Assembly: GCF_025398175.1 (NCBI RefSeq)
Contig: NZ_CP099735.1
Coordinates: 1,240,001 to 1,304,000, forward strand
From: Photobacterium sp. TY1-4
GTDB taxonomy: Bacteria; Pseudomonadota; Gammaproteobacteria; Enterobacterales; Vibrionaceae
Length of the DNA: 64,000 nucleotides
Direction of reading: 5' to 3'
The notes below the pieces were generated by a model. The model was not told where the DNA came from. It saw only the letters and a program-made list of their open reading frames with translations, and did no database searches. Shown here piece after piece: positions 8,502-17,440 of the stretch (the first letter of the stretch is position 1; every line of letters starts with the position of its first letter). Made by a program: the position numbers and the translations under genes.

Positions 8502-10448
8502 TCAGTTATCTGCAATGGGCGGAAAACAGACCCGCTTGCCGCTCGATTGTAAAATCGCAATCTCGCTCGGCTTGCCTTCTTCGTCCAACCTGAGCTCACC
8601 GATGGCACTGTAGTTGACCAAACGACGTTTGCCCGGCGTGTCCGGATCCCGCTTCAGGATCTTCATGCGTTTGCGCTTGGTCAGCCAGTTCAACGGCGAG
8701 TGCGGGCTATACAGCGCCCGGTCCATCAAATCGCAAAACCGCAGCAACGCCCGGGGGAACTCATTTTTCAGGCCGCTGGAGGTGATCTGGAAAATATTCG
8801 GGCTGCAGCGTCGAAAACGGAGCTTGATGTCATAGGCGAAGGAATAATGCACATCACCGGACAAAATCACGAAATTGGTCGGTGTTTTGGTATGGGTGAA
8901 AATACTCAGCAACGTATTGGCCGAGCCGGGATGGGCCATCCAGTTTTCAGCATCAACCATCAAGGGCTGGCCCAGCCAACTGACGACCCGCTGCAAGGTC
9001 TCGATGAACTTCACCCCGAAAATCGGGGCCGCCGACACAATAATGACCGCCGGCTCGCGGAGCAGGGACTGTTGTAATTCGGTCAGGGCTTCCCAGTCCA
9101 TCAAGCCAGAGGGCTTGTTCATTTTGGATTCCGAGCGCCAGCGCCGGGTTCGGGTATCCAACACCAGCATTTTTGGTGTGGTGTCGATGGTATAGTGCCA
9201 TTGTTCGAACCGGTACAGCGCGTCAATGAAGCGATCCTGGTGCGCAGCTGTCGGCTCGGCAAAGAAGGTCGTCGCCAGCGCCATAAATTCATCATCAAAC
9301 GAGGCCGGATCATTGCCCCAGCCCTGGCAAAGCCAGTAACTGAGCAGACCGTTGCCAATGATCCGCCGCGCCAGCGGATGACCGTAAGCTGCTTTTTCCC
9401 ACCCCACCGTCAGGTTCCAGTCATCCGTGACATCATGATCATCAAAAATCATGTAGGTCGGAATATGTGCCATCAGGCGCTGAACCTGGGGTAAACCGTC
9501 GACAAACGCGTCGATATGCGTTTTTTCTTCCTGCCAGTGCTGCTGCCACTTCTTGGCCAGCACCTCGCCGCCCCAGCGGAAGCCGCCTTGCTGCAATCGC
9601 GACCGGTTCGTCAGTTGCCACAGCAGCGGCGACCAGACCAGTAGGTACATGGCGAAAAACTCACTCAGCCCCATCAGGTGATTTTCATTTTCCCGCGAAC
9701 TGAATACCGGTCGGCTGCGATGGGGCAGCCATTTCATCAGCGGGTGGTCGTCCGACAACCCGTAGCCGCTGTCGACATATTGCGGCAGAATTTTATCGCG
9801 GCCATAAAAGTTATACGGATGCTCATACAGGGCAGCAGTATCGGTCACCGGTCCATCAGGAAACGTCTCATTTGGTAACCCCAGCAGGGCAATCACCTGC
9901 TGGATCACATCCAGCGTTGGTCCGGCAACGTGATCGGCGTAGATCTGATCGCCGCTCATCATCAACAACGCCGGCCGATCGGCAATGGCAAGGGCTGAAA
10001 CTTTTTCATCCGCGGCGACCAGACTGTCCCGGCTCGGATGATGGGGATTGCGACAGGAGCCGTGCATCACGTAATCCGCCCGGCGTTTAATGATCAAAGA
10101 CAAACGCTGCGCCTGCGGATACAGCAGCGTAGGCACCAGCGCCGTCACCTCGCCGTCCTGGGTCTGCAACTGGTATTCCAGAGGCGTTTCCACCGGAAAA
10201 TCCCCGCGAAACGTGGCCTGGACGATCCAGGCAGACTGACCTATCTGCAGCTGCGAGGCCTCACTGAGCGCCGCCCGATAAAACGGTTCTGCCTCTCCCG
10301 GCAGGTAAAGAGAAAATTGTCCCTGCAACGGCGCTGTTGTCGCCAGCCAGATCGTCAGCTCTGATGCCGTGCATTTTCGCAACACCGGTCCGGCCAGAAT
10401 CAGCGGTAAGGATGGCACAGAATTTTCACAAGATTGCATGACAGGCAA
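8502..10448 (-). CDS. PhoD-like metallophosphatase
   Basis: This 648-residue protein has the PhoD-like metallophosphoesterase fold. Metal-ligand motifs are seen in order: HGSCRNPHH (~128), SGDQIYADH (~165), DDHDVTDDWN (~336) and LSGDVHYSF (~533). A beta-rich domain precedes them. Classical PhoD is a secreted alkaline phosphodiesterase, but no signal peptide is visible here, so it may act in the cytoplasm. The start is a TTG at 10448, because AAAGGAG sits 6 nt upstream; the next ATG (10439) would be 15 nt away. The substrate is unknown. Confidence 0.8.
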   Translation of the reverse strand: MPVMQSCENSVPSLPLILAGPVLRKCTASELTIWLATTAPLQGQFSLYLPGEAEPFYRAALSEASQLQIGQSAWIVQATFRGDFPVETPLEYQLQTQDGEVTALVPTLLYPQAQRLSLIIKRRADYVMHGSCRNPHHPSRDSLVAADEKVSALAIADRPALLMMSGDQIYADHVAGPTLDVIQQVIALLGLPNETFPDGPVTDTAALYEHPYNFYGRDKILPQYVDSGYGLSDDHPLMKWLPHRSRPVFSSRENENHLMGLSEFFAMYLLVWSPLLWQLTNRSRLQQGGFRWGGEVLAKKWQQHWQEEKTHIDAFVDGLPQVQRLMAHIPTYMIFDDHDVTDDWNLTVGWEKAAYGHPLARRIIGNGLLSYWLCQGWGNDPASFDDEFMALATTFFAEPTAAHQDRFIDALYRFEQWHYTIDTTPKMLVLDTRTRRWRSESKMNKPSGLMDWEALTELQQSLLREPAVIIVSAAPIFGVKFIETLQRVVSWLGQPLMVDAENWMAHPGSANTLLSIFTHTKTPTNFVILSGDVHYSFAYDIKLRFRRCSPNIFQITSSGLKNEFPRALLRFCDLMDRALYSPHSPLNWLTKRKRMKILKRDPDTPGKRRLVNYSAIGELRLDEEGKPSEIAILQSSGKRVCFPPIADN

Positions 10449-10521
10449 TGGTGACTCCTTTGAGGTTTGATAAAGGCATCATACCGCATCAGCTTCCTCT
10501 TTTTGCTAAGAAAACGTCAGG

Positions 10522-11415
10522 TTACAAACGGCCGCTGTGGTGGGGAAACATCTCCCGCAGCGCGTCATACATCCAGGTCATCACGGTGCCTTTGCCCTGA
10601 TCCCGGCGCTTGACGACCCCCATTTCAACCAACACTGAGTCCGGAATATGCTCGGTCGACAGCTCCACCAATGCATCGGCATACCACGCCTCCCGGGCGA
10701 CATGTTCCGGGATCAGCGCCCAGCCGAGCCCGCGGATCACCAGCGCAGTGATGTAATAGTAACTGTCGATGTGCCAGTGATTGGGTGAAATCGGCCGGGC
10801 CGGCACTTCCCCCATCCGATCCCGGATCACCAGTTGGCGATACGCATGCAGCTCAGTCAGAGTCGGCGTCGGTCGGGCCGCCAGCGGATGGTCCGTAGCC
10901 ACCACCAGCGCCTGATGAAACTGGCCAATCGGCATGAATTCCAGATTTTCCGGCGGCGGCTTCAGGCGGAATAAAATCCCGAGATCAGCCCGCTGCTCAC
11001 TCACCCAGCGGGCAATATCGTCCTGAGAGCCATTGATGATGGTCAGTTTCAACAGCGGGAAACGCTCAGCGACCCGCAGGAAAAAGTTCTCGAACGTGGT
11101 AATGGGCACCGCTTCATCCATCGCGACAGTTAAAGACATCTCCTCACCGGTTGTGGCCGTCATCGCCCGGGACTGCATGCGCTGACACTGGGCCAGCACG
11201 GCCTGCGCTTCAATCAGCATCTCCCGCCCCTGCGGGGTCAGCACCGGCAGCCGGGCACTGCGGTCAAACAGGTCAAAGCCAAGATCAATTTCCAGATTGG
11301 TGATCGCCGTACTGATCCGAGACTGTGCCTTGCCGATCTGTCGCGCCGCCGCGGAAAATGAACCGCATTGCGCCGCGGCCGCAAAAGCTTCCAATTGATC
11401 CAAGGTCCAATTCAT
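10522..11415 (-). CDS. LysR-family transcriptional regulator
   Basis: This 297-residue LysR regulator has an N-terminal winged helix-turn-helix (MNWTLDQLEAF, SFSAAARQIGKAQSRIS, residues 1-60) and a C-terminal substrate-binding domain (~90-290). It is divergent from the MATE exporter gene. The intergenic region holds a 12-bp tandem repeat array and a short palindrome that could be its operator. Control of the exporter is inferred from this layout. Confidence 0.85.
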   Translation of the reverse strand: MNWTLDQLEAFAAAAQCGSFSAAARQIGKAQSRISTAITNLEIDLGFDLFDRSARLPVLTPQGREMLIEAQAVLAQCQRMQSRAMTATTGEEMSLTVAMDEAVPITTFENFFLRVAERFPLLKLTIINGSQDDIARWVSEQRADLGILFRLKPPPENLEFMPIGQFHQALVVATDHPLAARPTPTLTELHAYRQLVIRDRMGEVPARPISPNHWHIDSYYYITALVIRGLGWALIPEHVAREAWYADALVELSTEHIPDSVLVEMGVVKRRDQGKGTVMTWMYDALREMFPHHSGRL

Positions 11416-11522
11416 GTGCGTCTCTCTGTTCTCATCTTGTCATACGCAATCAATACACAATCAATGCGCCATATTCACCCGCTAGCTCAACCCAGCGGCT
11501 CTGCCTGACAGAGCTGTGCCGG

Positions 11523-11594
11523 ATCTATCCGCCAATCTATCCGCTAATCTATCCGTCAATCTATCCGTCAATCTATCCACTAATCTATCCGAAT
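11523..11594. repeat. 12-bp tandem repeat array in the lysR/MATE intergenic region
   Basis: Six units of ATCTATCCGNNA-type sequence run head to tail (starts 11523, 11535, 11547, 11559, 11571, 11583). They are followed directly by ATCCG-AATAG-CGGAT, a palindrome built from the same core. It may be a regulator-binding array or a slippage product. Confidence 0.8.
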
Positions 11595-11667
11595 AGCGGA
11601 TGGATACTAACTTTAATCAATCCGTATTGCGTACATAATGTCGCACATTCCTGCTTTAAGACACAAG

Positions 11668-13023
11668 ATGATGCAACAGCTAAATAACACAACACATTCC
11701 GTGCGCCGGACCTTCTGGCGCTACACCCTTCCTTCCGTCGCCGCGATGCTGGTCAATGGCTTATATCAGGTCGTGGACGGGATCTTTGTCGGTCACTATG
11801 TCGGGGCGGACGGTCTGGCCGGCATCAACATGGCCTGGCCGATTGTCAGCCTCTTGATCGGATTGGGCTTGTTGGTCGGCCTGGGATCAGGCAGCCTGAT
11901 TTCCATCGCTCGGGGGGAAGGCGCGACGCAAATAGCCCGGACGACCCTGTCAACCGGCCTGGGCTTGATGGTTTTGCTCGGGGGGCTCATGATGGTTCTG
12001 ATCGCAGCATTCGGCCCGGCCCTGATGATGGCCCAGGGCGCAACCGGCGCAGTGCTGCTCCAGGGCATCGAATATATCGACATTTTCGCCTGGGGCGCGG
12101 TCTTCACCATTGCCGCCGGTGCCCTGCCGATGCTGGTGCGAAATGATGACAGTCCAAACCTGTCGACGGGGATCATGTGTCTCGGCGCCGGGCTCAACAT
12201 CCTGCTGGACTACCTGTTGATTGGGGTCATGGCGCAAGGGCTGGCCGGGGCTGCTCTCGCCACCATCCTGTCTCAAAGTGCCGTCAGCCTGATTGCCCTG
12301 GGTTATTTCTTTTCATCCTGGAGTGCGTTGCAACTGACCTGGCGGAGCCTGTCTTTTCGCGCTTCGCTGGCACTGAAGTCCATCGGATTGGGCATGTCCG
12401 TCCTGTGCATGTACGCCTACTTCGGTTTTGTGGTCGCGGTGCACAACCGGTTATTTATGGACTATGGCACCACCACACATGTTGGTGCATTTGCGGTCAT
12501 CGGTTACCTGATGGCAATCTATTACCTGCTGGCAGAAGGGATTGCCGGCGGAATGCAACCGCCCATCAGCTATTATGTCGGCGCGCGGCAAGTGGCCTCA
12601 ATCAAAACCACCTTGCTGCTGGCGATCAAGGTCACGGTACTGACCGGCCTGGGCTTTGTCGCTGTGTTCAACTTATTGCCGGAAACCATCCTGGGTTTGT
12701 TTATCCAGAACGATCCGGCCCTGATGGACACCGCAGTACACGGCCTGAAGCTTCATTTGTTCGCCCTGTATCTCGACGGTTTCCTGGCGCTGGCTTCCGT
12801 GTACTTCATGGCGGTGAATCAAGGCGGCAAAGCACTCGCGATTTCGGTCGGTAATATGCTGATTCAACTGCCTTTCCTCTACCTGCTGCCGCAATGGTTT
12901 GGCCTGGACGGGATATGGCTCAGCATGCCGCTTTCCAATGTCGTACTGTTTGCAGTGGTGGCGCCAATGGTATGGCTGGATATCAACCAAAGGCAGCAGC
13001 TACGCCGCCCGGCCAGCGTTTAA
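11668..13023 (+). CDS. MATE-family multidrug/metabolite exporter
   Basis: This is a 12-helix inner-membrane antiporter of the multidrug and toxin extrusion family. It is expected to export cationic or aromatic compounds in exchange for Na+ or H+. The opening RRTFWRYTLPSVAAML and the GLYQVVDGIFVGHYVG segment are typical of the family. Two six-helix halves are visible. ATG 11668 fits the family N-terminus; ATG 11638 in the same frame is possible, and neither has a strong ribosome-binding site. It is divergent from the LysR gene. Confidence 0.85.
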   Translation: MMQQLNNTTHSVRRTFWRYTLPSVAAMLVNGLYQVVDGIFVGHYVGADGLAGINMAWPIVSLLIGLGLLVGLGSGSLISIARGEGATQIARTTLSTGLGLMVLLGGLMMVLIAAFGPALMMAQGATGAVLLQGIEYIDIFAWGAVFTIAAGALPMLVRNDDSPNLSTGIMCLGAGLNILLDYLLIGVMAQGLAGAALATILSQSAVSLIALGYFFSSWSALQLTWRSLSFRASLALKSIGLGMSVLCMYAYFGFVVAVHNRLFMDYGTTTHVGAFAVIGYLMAIYYLLAEGIAGGMQPPISYYVGARQVASIKTTLLLAIKVTVLTGLGFVAVFNLLPETILGLFIQNDPALMDTAVHGLKLHLFALYLDGFLALASVYFMAVNQGGKALAISVGNMLIQLPFLYLLPQWFGLDGIWLSMPLSNVVLFAVVAPMVWLDINQRQQLRRPASV

Positions 13024-13121
13024 CAACCGTCACTGCGGTTCCCGTCATTTCCCACCCCAAGGGAAGTGACGGGCTGTAGTCATACGTTTTCCGCTCTAAC
13101 CTAACCCTTCCAAACAAGATT

Positions 13122-13145
13122 AAGAATGATTATTATTAACTATCA
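13122..13145. promoter_or_regulatory. Candidate Fur box
   Basis: The AT-rich AAGAATGATTATTATTAACT stretch carries Fur-type hexamers (AATGAT, TATTAT). It lies ~105 bp upstream of the siderophore reductase start, where iron repression is expected. Confidence 0.6.
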
Positions 13146-13246
13146 GGGGTCGGCGCCGTTAAAACAGATCCAAGCCTTTGGTGCTCCCATATTCAGAAAC
13201 CGCAAAATAAGGCAGCCTGATCCTGCCACTTTACAATGTAAATACA

Positions 13247-14065
13247 ATGAATCAAACACTGGCATATCAGCGCTTATTTCAACTCACAGAGCAGTTCATT
13301 CCGATCATGAAGGGAGAGCTGGACGTGGTGGGCGCGCCGGACATCCAATCGGAGACGAATCAGGATTTTCAGCAGCAGGGTCTTCAGAAAAATCGGCCGA
13401 AAATCATTGCCGGGAAGGCTGAAACCGACGCGCATTTTCAGGCAATCTATCAATTCTGGGAAGCAACGCATCCGGAAGCCGGCCATCCGTATTGGCTAAC
13501 CCGAAGCTGGCTGATGAGCATCTGGCAACCGGTCTACCTGGCCGTGTTCAGTGTCTATCTGCTGAAAGCAGTGCCGAACCTGCAAAACATGACCCAGCAC
13601 TATGCCGAAGGCGTGGTCGCCGGATATCGCCTGGCACCGGAGGGGATTACTGAAGGGAATGACCGCCAGCTGATCCAAACTGCCTGCGCGCACCTGATCA
13701 CTCTGGTAAATCAATTCCAGCACCACTTTAACGTTTTTACCCGGCTCCGCCCGGGCATGACCCGCCCCCTGCTGGCGGACAACATTCTGGAAGCGCTGGC
13801 CACGCTGGCCAATCACTTCCCCGATACCGCCCCAGATGACTTAAAAAACCATGCCCGGTTATGGCTGACCGAGCTGGCGCTGGCATCACGCCATCTGGAC
13901 AGTCTGAGCCAAATCGCGCCACAACAGCACGATAATTCGCCATGTTGGCAAGTGGCGCGGATCAGCTGCTGTATGCATTATCGTCGCCATGACGGCAAGC
14001 TCTGCGCCAACTGCCCGCGCGCAGCCAAGCGGAGCAAACAGGATACGGGTAGAAACAACCGCTAA
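13247..14065 (+). CDS. Siderophore ferric-iron reductase, FhuF-like
   Basis: This 272-residue protein is expected to bind a [2Fe-2S] cluster and reduce ferric iron from imported siderophores in the cytoplasm. The decisive feature is the C-terminal C-C-X10-C-X2-C pattern (Cys241, 242, 253, 256), the FhuF-type cluster ligand set. The rest matches the Vibrio/Aeromonas siderophore reductase type in length. It stands alone, with no siderophore biosynthesis or TonB receptor gene nearby. A Fur-like box lies upstream. The ribosome-binding site is weak. Confidence 0.75.
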   Translation: MNQTLAYQRLFQLTEQFIPIMKGELDVVGAPDIQSETNQDFQQQGLQKNRPKIIAGKAETDAHFQAIYQFWEATHPEAGHPYWLTRSWLMSIWQPVYLAVFSVYLLKAVPNLQNMTQHYAEGVVAGYRLAPEGITEGNDRQLIQTACAHLITLVNQFQHHFNVFTRLRPGMTRPLLADNILEALATLANHFPDTAPDDLKNHARLWLTELALASRHLDSLSQIAPQQHDNSPCWQVARISCCMHYRRHDGKLCANCPRAAKRSKQDTGRNNR

Positions 14066-14083
14066 TACCTGAAAATAAAAAAT

Positions 14084-14114
14084 CCCCCGGGCCGGAGAAA
14101 CCGTGACCCGGGGG
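14084..14114 (-). terminator. Intrinsic terminator of the tctCBA operon
   Basis: The stem CCCCCGGG/CCCGGGGG (14084-14091, 14107-14114) is followed on the minus strand by an ATTTTTT run, 17 bp beyond the tctA stop. No U run follows on the plus strand. Confidence 0.8.
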
Positions 14115-14130
14115 CAAAAAGCACATCGAA

Positions 14131-15705
14131 TTACTTGTTCACCTCACACGCCTGCGCTGCAGGCTGCGCAGATGCTTCAGCGGTGCCCTGAGCGGCGTTT
14201 TTTGCCGCCTGGCGTTTGTCCTTAAGCGCGGTAAATACCGGCAACATCAGCGCTAGCACTGCAAAGATCATGATGCTCAACGTCAGCGGACGCTCCCACA
14301 GGAAAGCGTAGCTGCCATCGGACAGCGTCAGGGATCGGCTCAGGTTCTTCTCCAGAATGTCACCGAGAATAAAGCCCAGCAGCATCGGGGCCATCGGGAA
14401 GTTCAGCAACTTCAGGAAAGTCGCAATCACCGTAATGATCACCATCATCTGAATATCAAAGGCATTGAAGCTGACCAGATACACACCGGTGATCGAGAAG
14501 AACAGAATCAAGGGGATCAGGATCGGACGCGGGATCACCAGCAGACGCGAAATATACGGGATCAGCGGCAGATTCAGGATCAGCAGCACAATGTTGCCGA
14601 AATACATTGAGATAATCACCGACCAGAACACATCCGGGTGATCGACGAACAGGCGCGGACCGGGCTGAATACCGTACGCAATCAGCGCCCCCAGCATGAT
14701 CGCCGTGGTGCCGGAACCCGGGATCCCCAAGGTCAGCAACGGCACAAACGAACCGGTCGAGGCGGCGTTATTGGCTGATTCCGGCGCCGCGAGACCGCGC
14801 AAGGCACCCTTGCCGAATTTCGCTTTCTCCGCCTTTGGTGCCAGGTTGCGCTCCATCCCATAACTTAAAAATGAGGCGATGGTTGCACCGGCGCCCGGCA
14901 GGACGCCCACCAGAAAACCGAAAAACGAAGAGCGGGTGATCGTCGGAGCCACATGCTTCACTTCGTCTTTGCTCAGCTTCATGCTGCCCAGCGAGTCCAT
15001 ATCCATCTGCGGCTCAGCTTCTTTGTGCTCACCACGCAAGACGGTCATCACCACCTCGGTCAGGGCAAAGGTCGCCATCGCCAGCAGCAGGAAGCTGATC
15101 CCGTCGATCAAATCCACATTGCCGAAGGTAAAGCGCGGACTGCCGGACATCACATCAATCCCGACCGTCGCAATCATCAGGCCGAAGACCGTCATCATCA
15201 TCGCCTTGAGCACCTGGCCTTTGCCGGAAAATGCCGCTACGGCAGTCAAGCCCAGCACCATCAAGGCAAAGTAATCACTGGACTGAAAACTGAGCGACAC
15301 TTTTGCCAGCGCCGGAGCTGCAAACAACAACACAATCGCCCCGATAGTCCCGCCGGTAAACGAAGAGTACGCGGCCAGCGCCAGCGCCTTACCGGCCTGC
15401 TTCTGCTGGGCCAACGGGTAGCCGTCAAACGCGGTGACCACAGTACTGGCACAACCCGGTGCATTGATCAGGATCGACGAGGTCGAGCCGCCGAAAATGG
15501 CGCCATAATAAACCCCGGCCATCAGGATGATCCCGGAAGACGGGTCCAGACCATAAGTGATCGGGATCATCAGTGCGATGGCAGAAATGGGGCCCAGACC
15601 GGGCAGCATGCCGATGAAGGTTCCGGCGAAACAGCCGACAATCACCATCAGCAGATTAAAGGGCATCACCGCTGTACTCAGCCCCGACAAAATTCCATCA
15701 AACAT
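14131..15705 (-). CDS. tctA: Tripartite tricarboxylate transporter, large membrane subunit TctA
   Basis: This 524-residue subunit with about 12 membrane helices forms the transport channel of a TTT system, which imports citrate or other carboxylates in a cation-coupled, binding-protein-dependent way. Family signatures are clear: GTFIGMLPGLGPISAIALMIP near the N-terminus and PLLTLGIPGSGTTAIMLGAL in the middle. The ribosome-binding site GGAGG lies inside the end of tctB, with only 3 bp between the genes. The alanine-rich C-terminal tail is not conserved. It is the last gene of the operon. Confidence 0.93.
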   Translation of the reverse strand: MFDGILSGLSTAVMPFNLLMVIVGCFAGTFIGMLPGLGPISAIALMIPITYGLDPSSGIILMAGVYYGAIFGGSTSSILINAPGCASTVVTAFDGYPLAQQKQAGKALALAAYSSFTGGTIGAIVLLFAAPALAKVSLSFQSSDYFALMVLGLTAVAAFSGKGQVLKAMMMTVFGLMIATVGIDVMSGSPRFTFGNVDLIDGISFLLLAMATFALTEVVMTVLRGEHKEAEPQMDMDSLGSMKLSKDEVKHVAPTITRSSFFGFLVGVLPGAGATIASFLSYGMERNLAPKAEKAKFGKGALRGLAAPESANNAASTGSFVPLLTLGIPGSGTTAIMLGALIAYGIQPGPRLFVDHPDVFWSVIISMYFGNIVLLILNLPLIPYISRLLVIPRPILIPLILFFSITGVYLVSFNAFDIQMMVIITVIATFLKLLNFPMAPMLLGFILGDILEKNLSRSLTLSDGSYAFLWERPLTLSIMIFAVLALMLPVFTALKDKRQAAKNAAQGTAEASAQPAAQACEVNK

Positions 15706-15708
15706 TGC

Positions 15709-16182
15709 TTATCCTCCGATGATCGCGCTGAACAGACGACCGGGCGCTAAATAGATATCCAGCAACTGCGTCAGGACGAACCAGAACCCGACCGCAAAAG
15801 GCACGGACGCCAGCAGCAGAATTTTGGGCCGCCGCTCTCCCAGCAGCCAGTAGCCGCCGCACAGAAACAACGCTGTCGCGATCAGAAACCCGACCCACTC
15901 CAGCGAAAGGGCAAATGCCACCATCAGCAGCAACAACTTGCCCACCAGGAAGAAGTCGTAGCCACTCAGTGACAAACGATCATGGCTCGCCCGACTCGCC
16001 GTAACCAACTGGCACACCGAAAACAGGATCCCGAGCCCCGCCAGTGCGGTCGGCAAGGTTCTGGCATGAAACGGTTCATATTCATCACCGGGAAATAGCA
16101 CAATCTGATTTGCGTAGTAGCCGTAGGCGACGGAAAAGCACAAAAACACCAAACCACCGATGTGATCTTTGGTTACCGTCAT
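15709..16182 (-). CDS. tctB: Tripartite tricarboxylate transporter, small membrane subunit TctB
   Basis: This 157-residue small membrane subunit of the TTT system has four hydrophobic segments, the expected number for TctB. It opens with KDHIGGLVFLCFSVAYGYYA, a typical start for the family. GAGGA precedes the ATG by about 8 nt. It sits between tctC and tctA, as usual for these operons. Confidence 0.88.
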   Translation of the reverse strand: MTVTKDHIGGLVFLCFSVAYGYYANQIVLFPGDEYEPFHARTLPTALAGLGILFSVCQLVTASRASHDRLSLSGYDFFLVGKLLLLMVAFALSLEWVGFLIATALFLCGGYWLLGERRPKILLLASVPFAVGFWFVLTQLLDIYLAPGRLFSAIIGG

Positions 16183-16213
16183 GAGTGAGTCCTCACATTA
16201 CTTGTTCATTCAG

Positions 16214-16254
16214 GAAAAAAAGAAAGCGCAGGGCGGCGACTGACCCTCTGCGCT
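16214..16254 (-). terminator. Intercistronic hairpin between tctC and tctB
   Basis: A GC-rich hairpin (GCGCAGAGG with CCTGCGC, one bulge) is followed on the minus strand by TTTCTTTTTTT. It is probably a partial terminator or 3'-end stabiliser that lets tctC be made in excess of the membrane subunits; this role is inferred. Confidence 0.65.
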
Positions 16255-16262
16255 TGAAGGGA

Positions 16263-17243
16263 TTAATTCAAAAAGCCGAGCTCTTTCATCAGGCTGCCAA
16301 TCTCTTTTTCCTGCTGCTCCAGAAAGGCTTCAAACTCTTTACCCGGCTTATAGATTTCGGTCCAGCCGTAGCGATCGCGCACGGCAGCCCAGGCCTCGGT
16401 GTTGTACATTTTTTCAAGAACTTCGGCATACTCGGCGGCACGTTCGTCGCTGATTTCCGGTGAGCCGAAGAAACCGCGCCAGTTAACGAACGTCGCATCA
16501 TAGCCCAGCTCTTGCAGCGTCGGGACGTCCGGGGCAGCGGTTGAGCGCTTGTCACCCGTCATCGCCAGGATCCGGACCTCGCCTGCTTCCGCCAACACCA
16601 GGGCTTCACTCAGGCCGGTCGACAGCACCTGCGTTTCCCCCGACAACAGACCCGCCATCGCCTTACCGCCGGCATCGTAGGCCAGATATTTCACCCGGCG
16701 CGGATCCCCACCAGCCGCTTTGAAGGCCAGCGCGGCGACCAGATGGTCCATACTGCCTCGAGCAGAGCCACCCGCGACCGACACAGAGCGCGGATCCTTT
16801 TTATAGTCATCAACCAGTTGCGTAAAGCTTTGGTATTTCGAATCTTTCGCCACCACAAATGCAGCATAATCACCCACGGTGGCAGCAATCGGTGTCAGAT
16901 CGCGGAACGATTGCGGAAAAACTTTGGCAAGAGAGCGGATCACAATCGGCGTCGAGTTCACCATCAGCGTATCCTGGGACTGCTCAGCGGTTTTGATCAA
17001 ATAAGCAATGGCTTTCCCGCCGCCGCCACCAGACATATTTTCATAGGAGACTTGCTCCACTAGCTCCGATTTAGACAAGGCTTCGCCAATCCCGCGCGCT
17101 GTGCTGTCCCAGCCACCCCCTGCGCCGCCCGGCACCAAGAAATGTACCGAATCTACACTGGCCTGCGTCCCGAAGCTGAGAGCAGAGGCCACCACAGCCG
17201 CGAGTACCGAAACACGTTGACGGGAAATAAACTGAGTAAGCAT
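16263..17243 (-). CDS. tctC: TctC / Bug-type periplasmic substrate-binding protein
   Basis: This 326-residue periplasmic binding protein captures the substrate for TctAB. It has a signal peptide (hydrophobic core VSVLAAVVASALSF, cleavage near TQAS). Bug-family motifs are present: VHFLVPGGAGGGWDSTAR near the start, VSVAGGSARGSMDHL in the middle, and a C-terminal EQQEKEIGSLMKELGF. The ligand, a carboxylate such as citrate, cannot be fixed from the sequence. GAGGA lies 6 nt before the ATG. It is first in the operon and divergent from the sensor kinase gene. Confidence 0.9.
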   Translation of the reverse strand: MLTQFISRQRVSVLAAVVASALSFGTQASVDSVHFLVPGGAGGGWDSTARGIGEALSKSELVEQVSYENMSGGGGGKAIAYLIKTAEQSQDTLMVNSTPIVIRSLAKVFPQSFRDLTPIAATVGDYAAFVVAKDSKYQSFTQLVDDYKKDPRSVSVAGGSARGSMDHLVAALAFKAAGGDPRRVKYLAYDAGGKAMAGLLSGETQVLSTGLSEALVLAEAGEVRILAMTGDKRSTAAPDVPTLQELGYDATFVNWRGFFGSPEISDERAAEYAEVLEKMYNTEAWAAVRDRYGWTEIYKPGKEFEAFLEQQEKEIGSLMKELGFLN

Positions 17244-17440
17244 AAGGGTTCCTCATGAATAGTTGTTGGTTCCTTCATAAAGAACAGTAATTCGCCGGAT
17301 GAATGTTTAAAAGATTGTAAAAATAGTGTGAATAACGAGCATTTTGGCTGTTTTGTTCATATTGTTCACTGCAAGAAAAAAGTAACACGGGTAGACTATC
17401 CCCACGATGACACCGAAGGTGAAAGGAGTTCACCACCACC

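Noticed and set aside
16263..17243. TRAP-type dicarboxylate binding protein
   Set aside because: The Bug-type motifs and adjacent tctB/tctA membrane subunits identify a TTT system instead.
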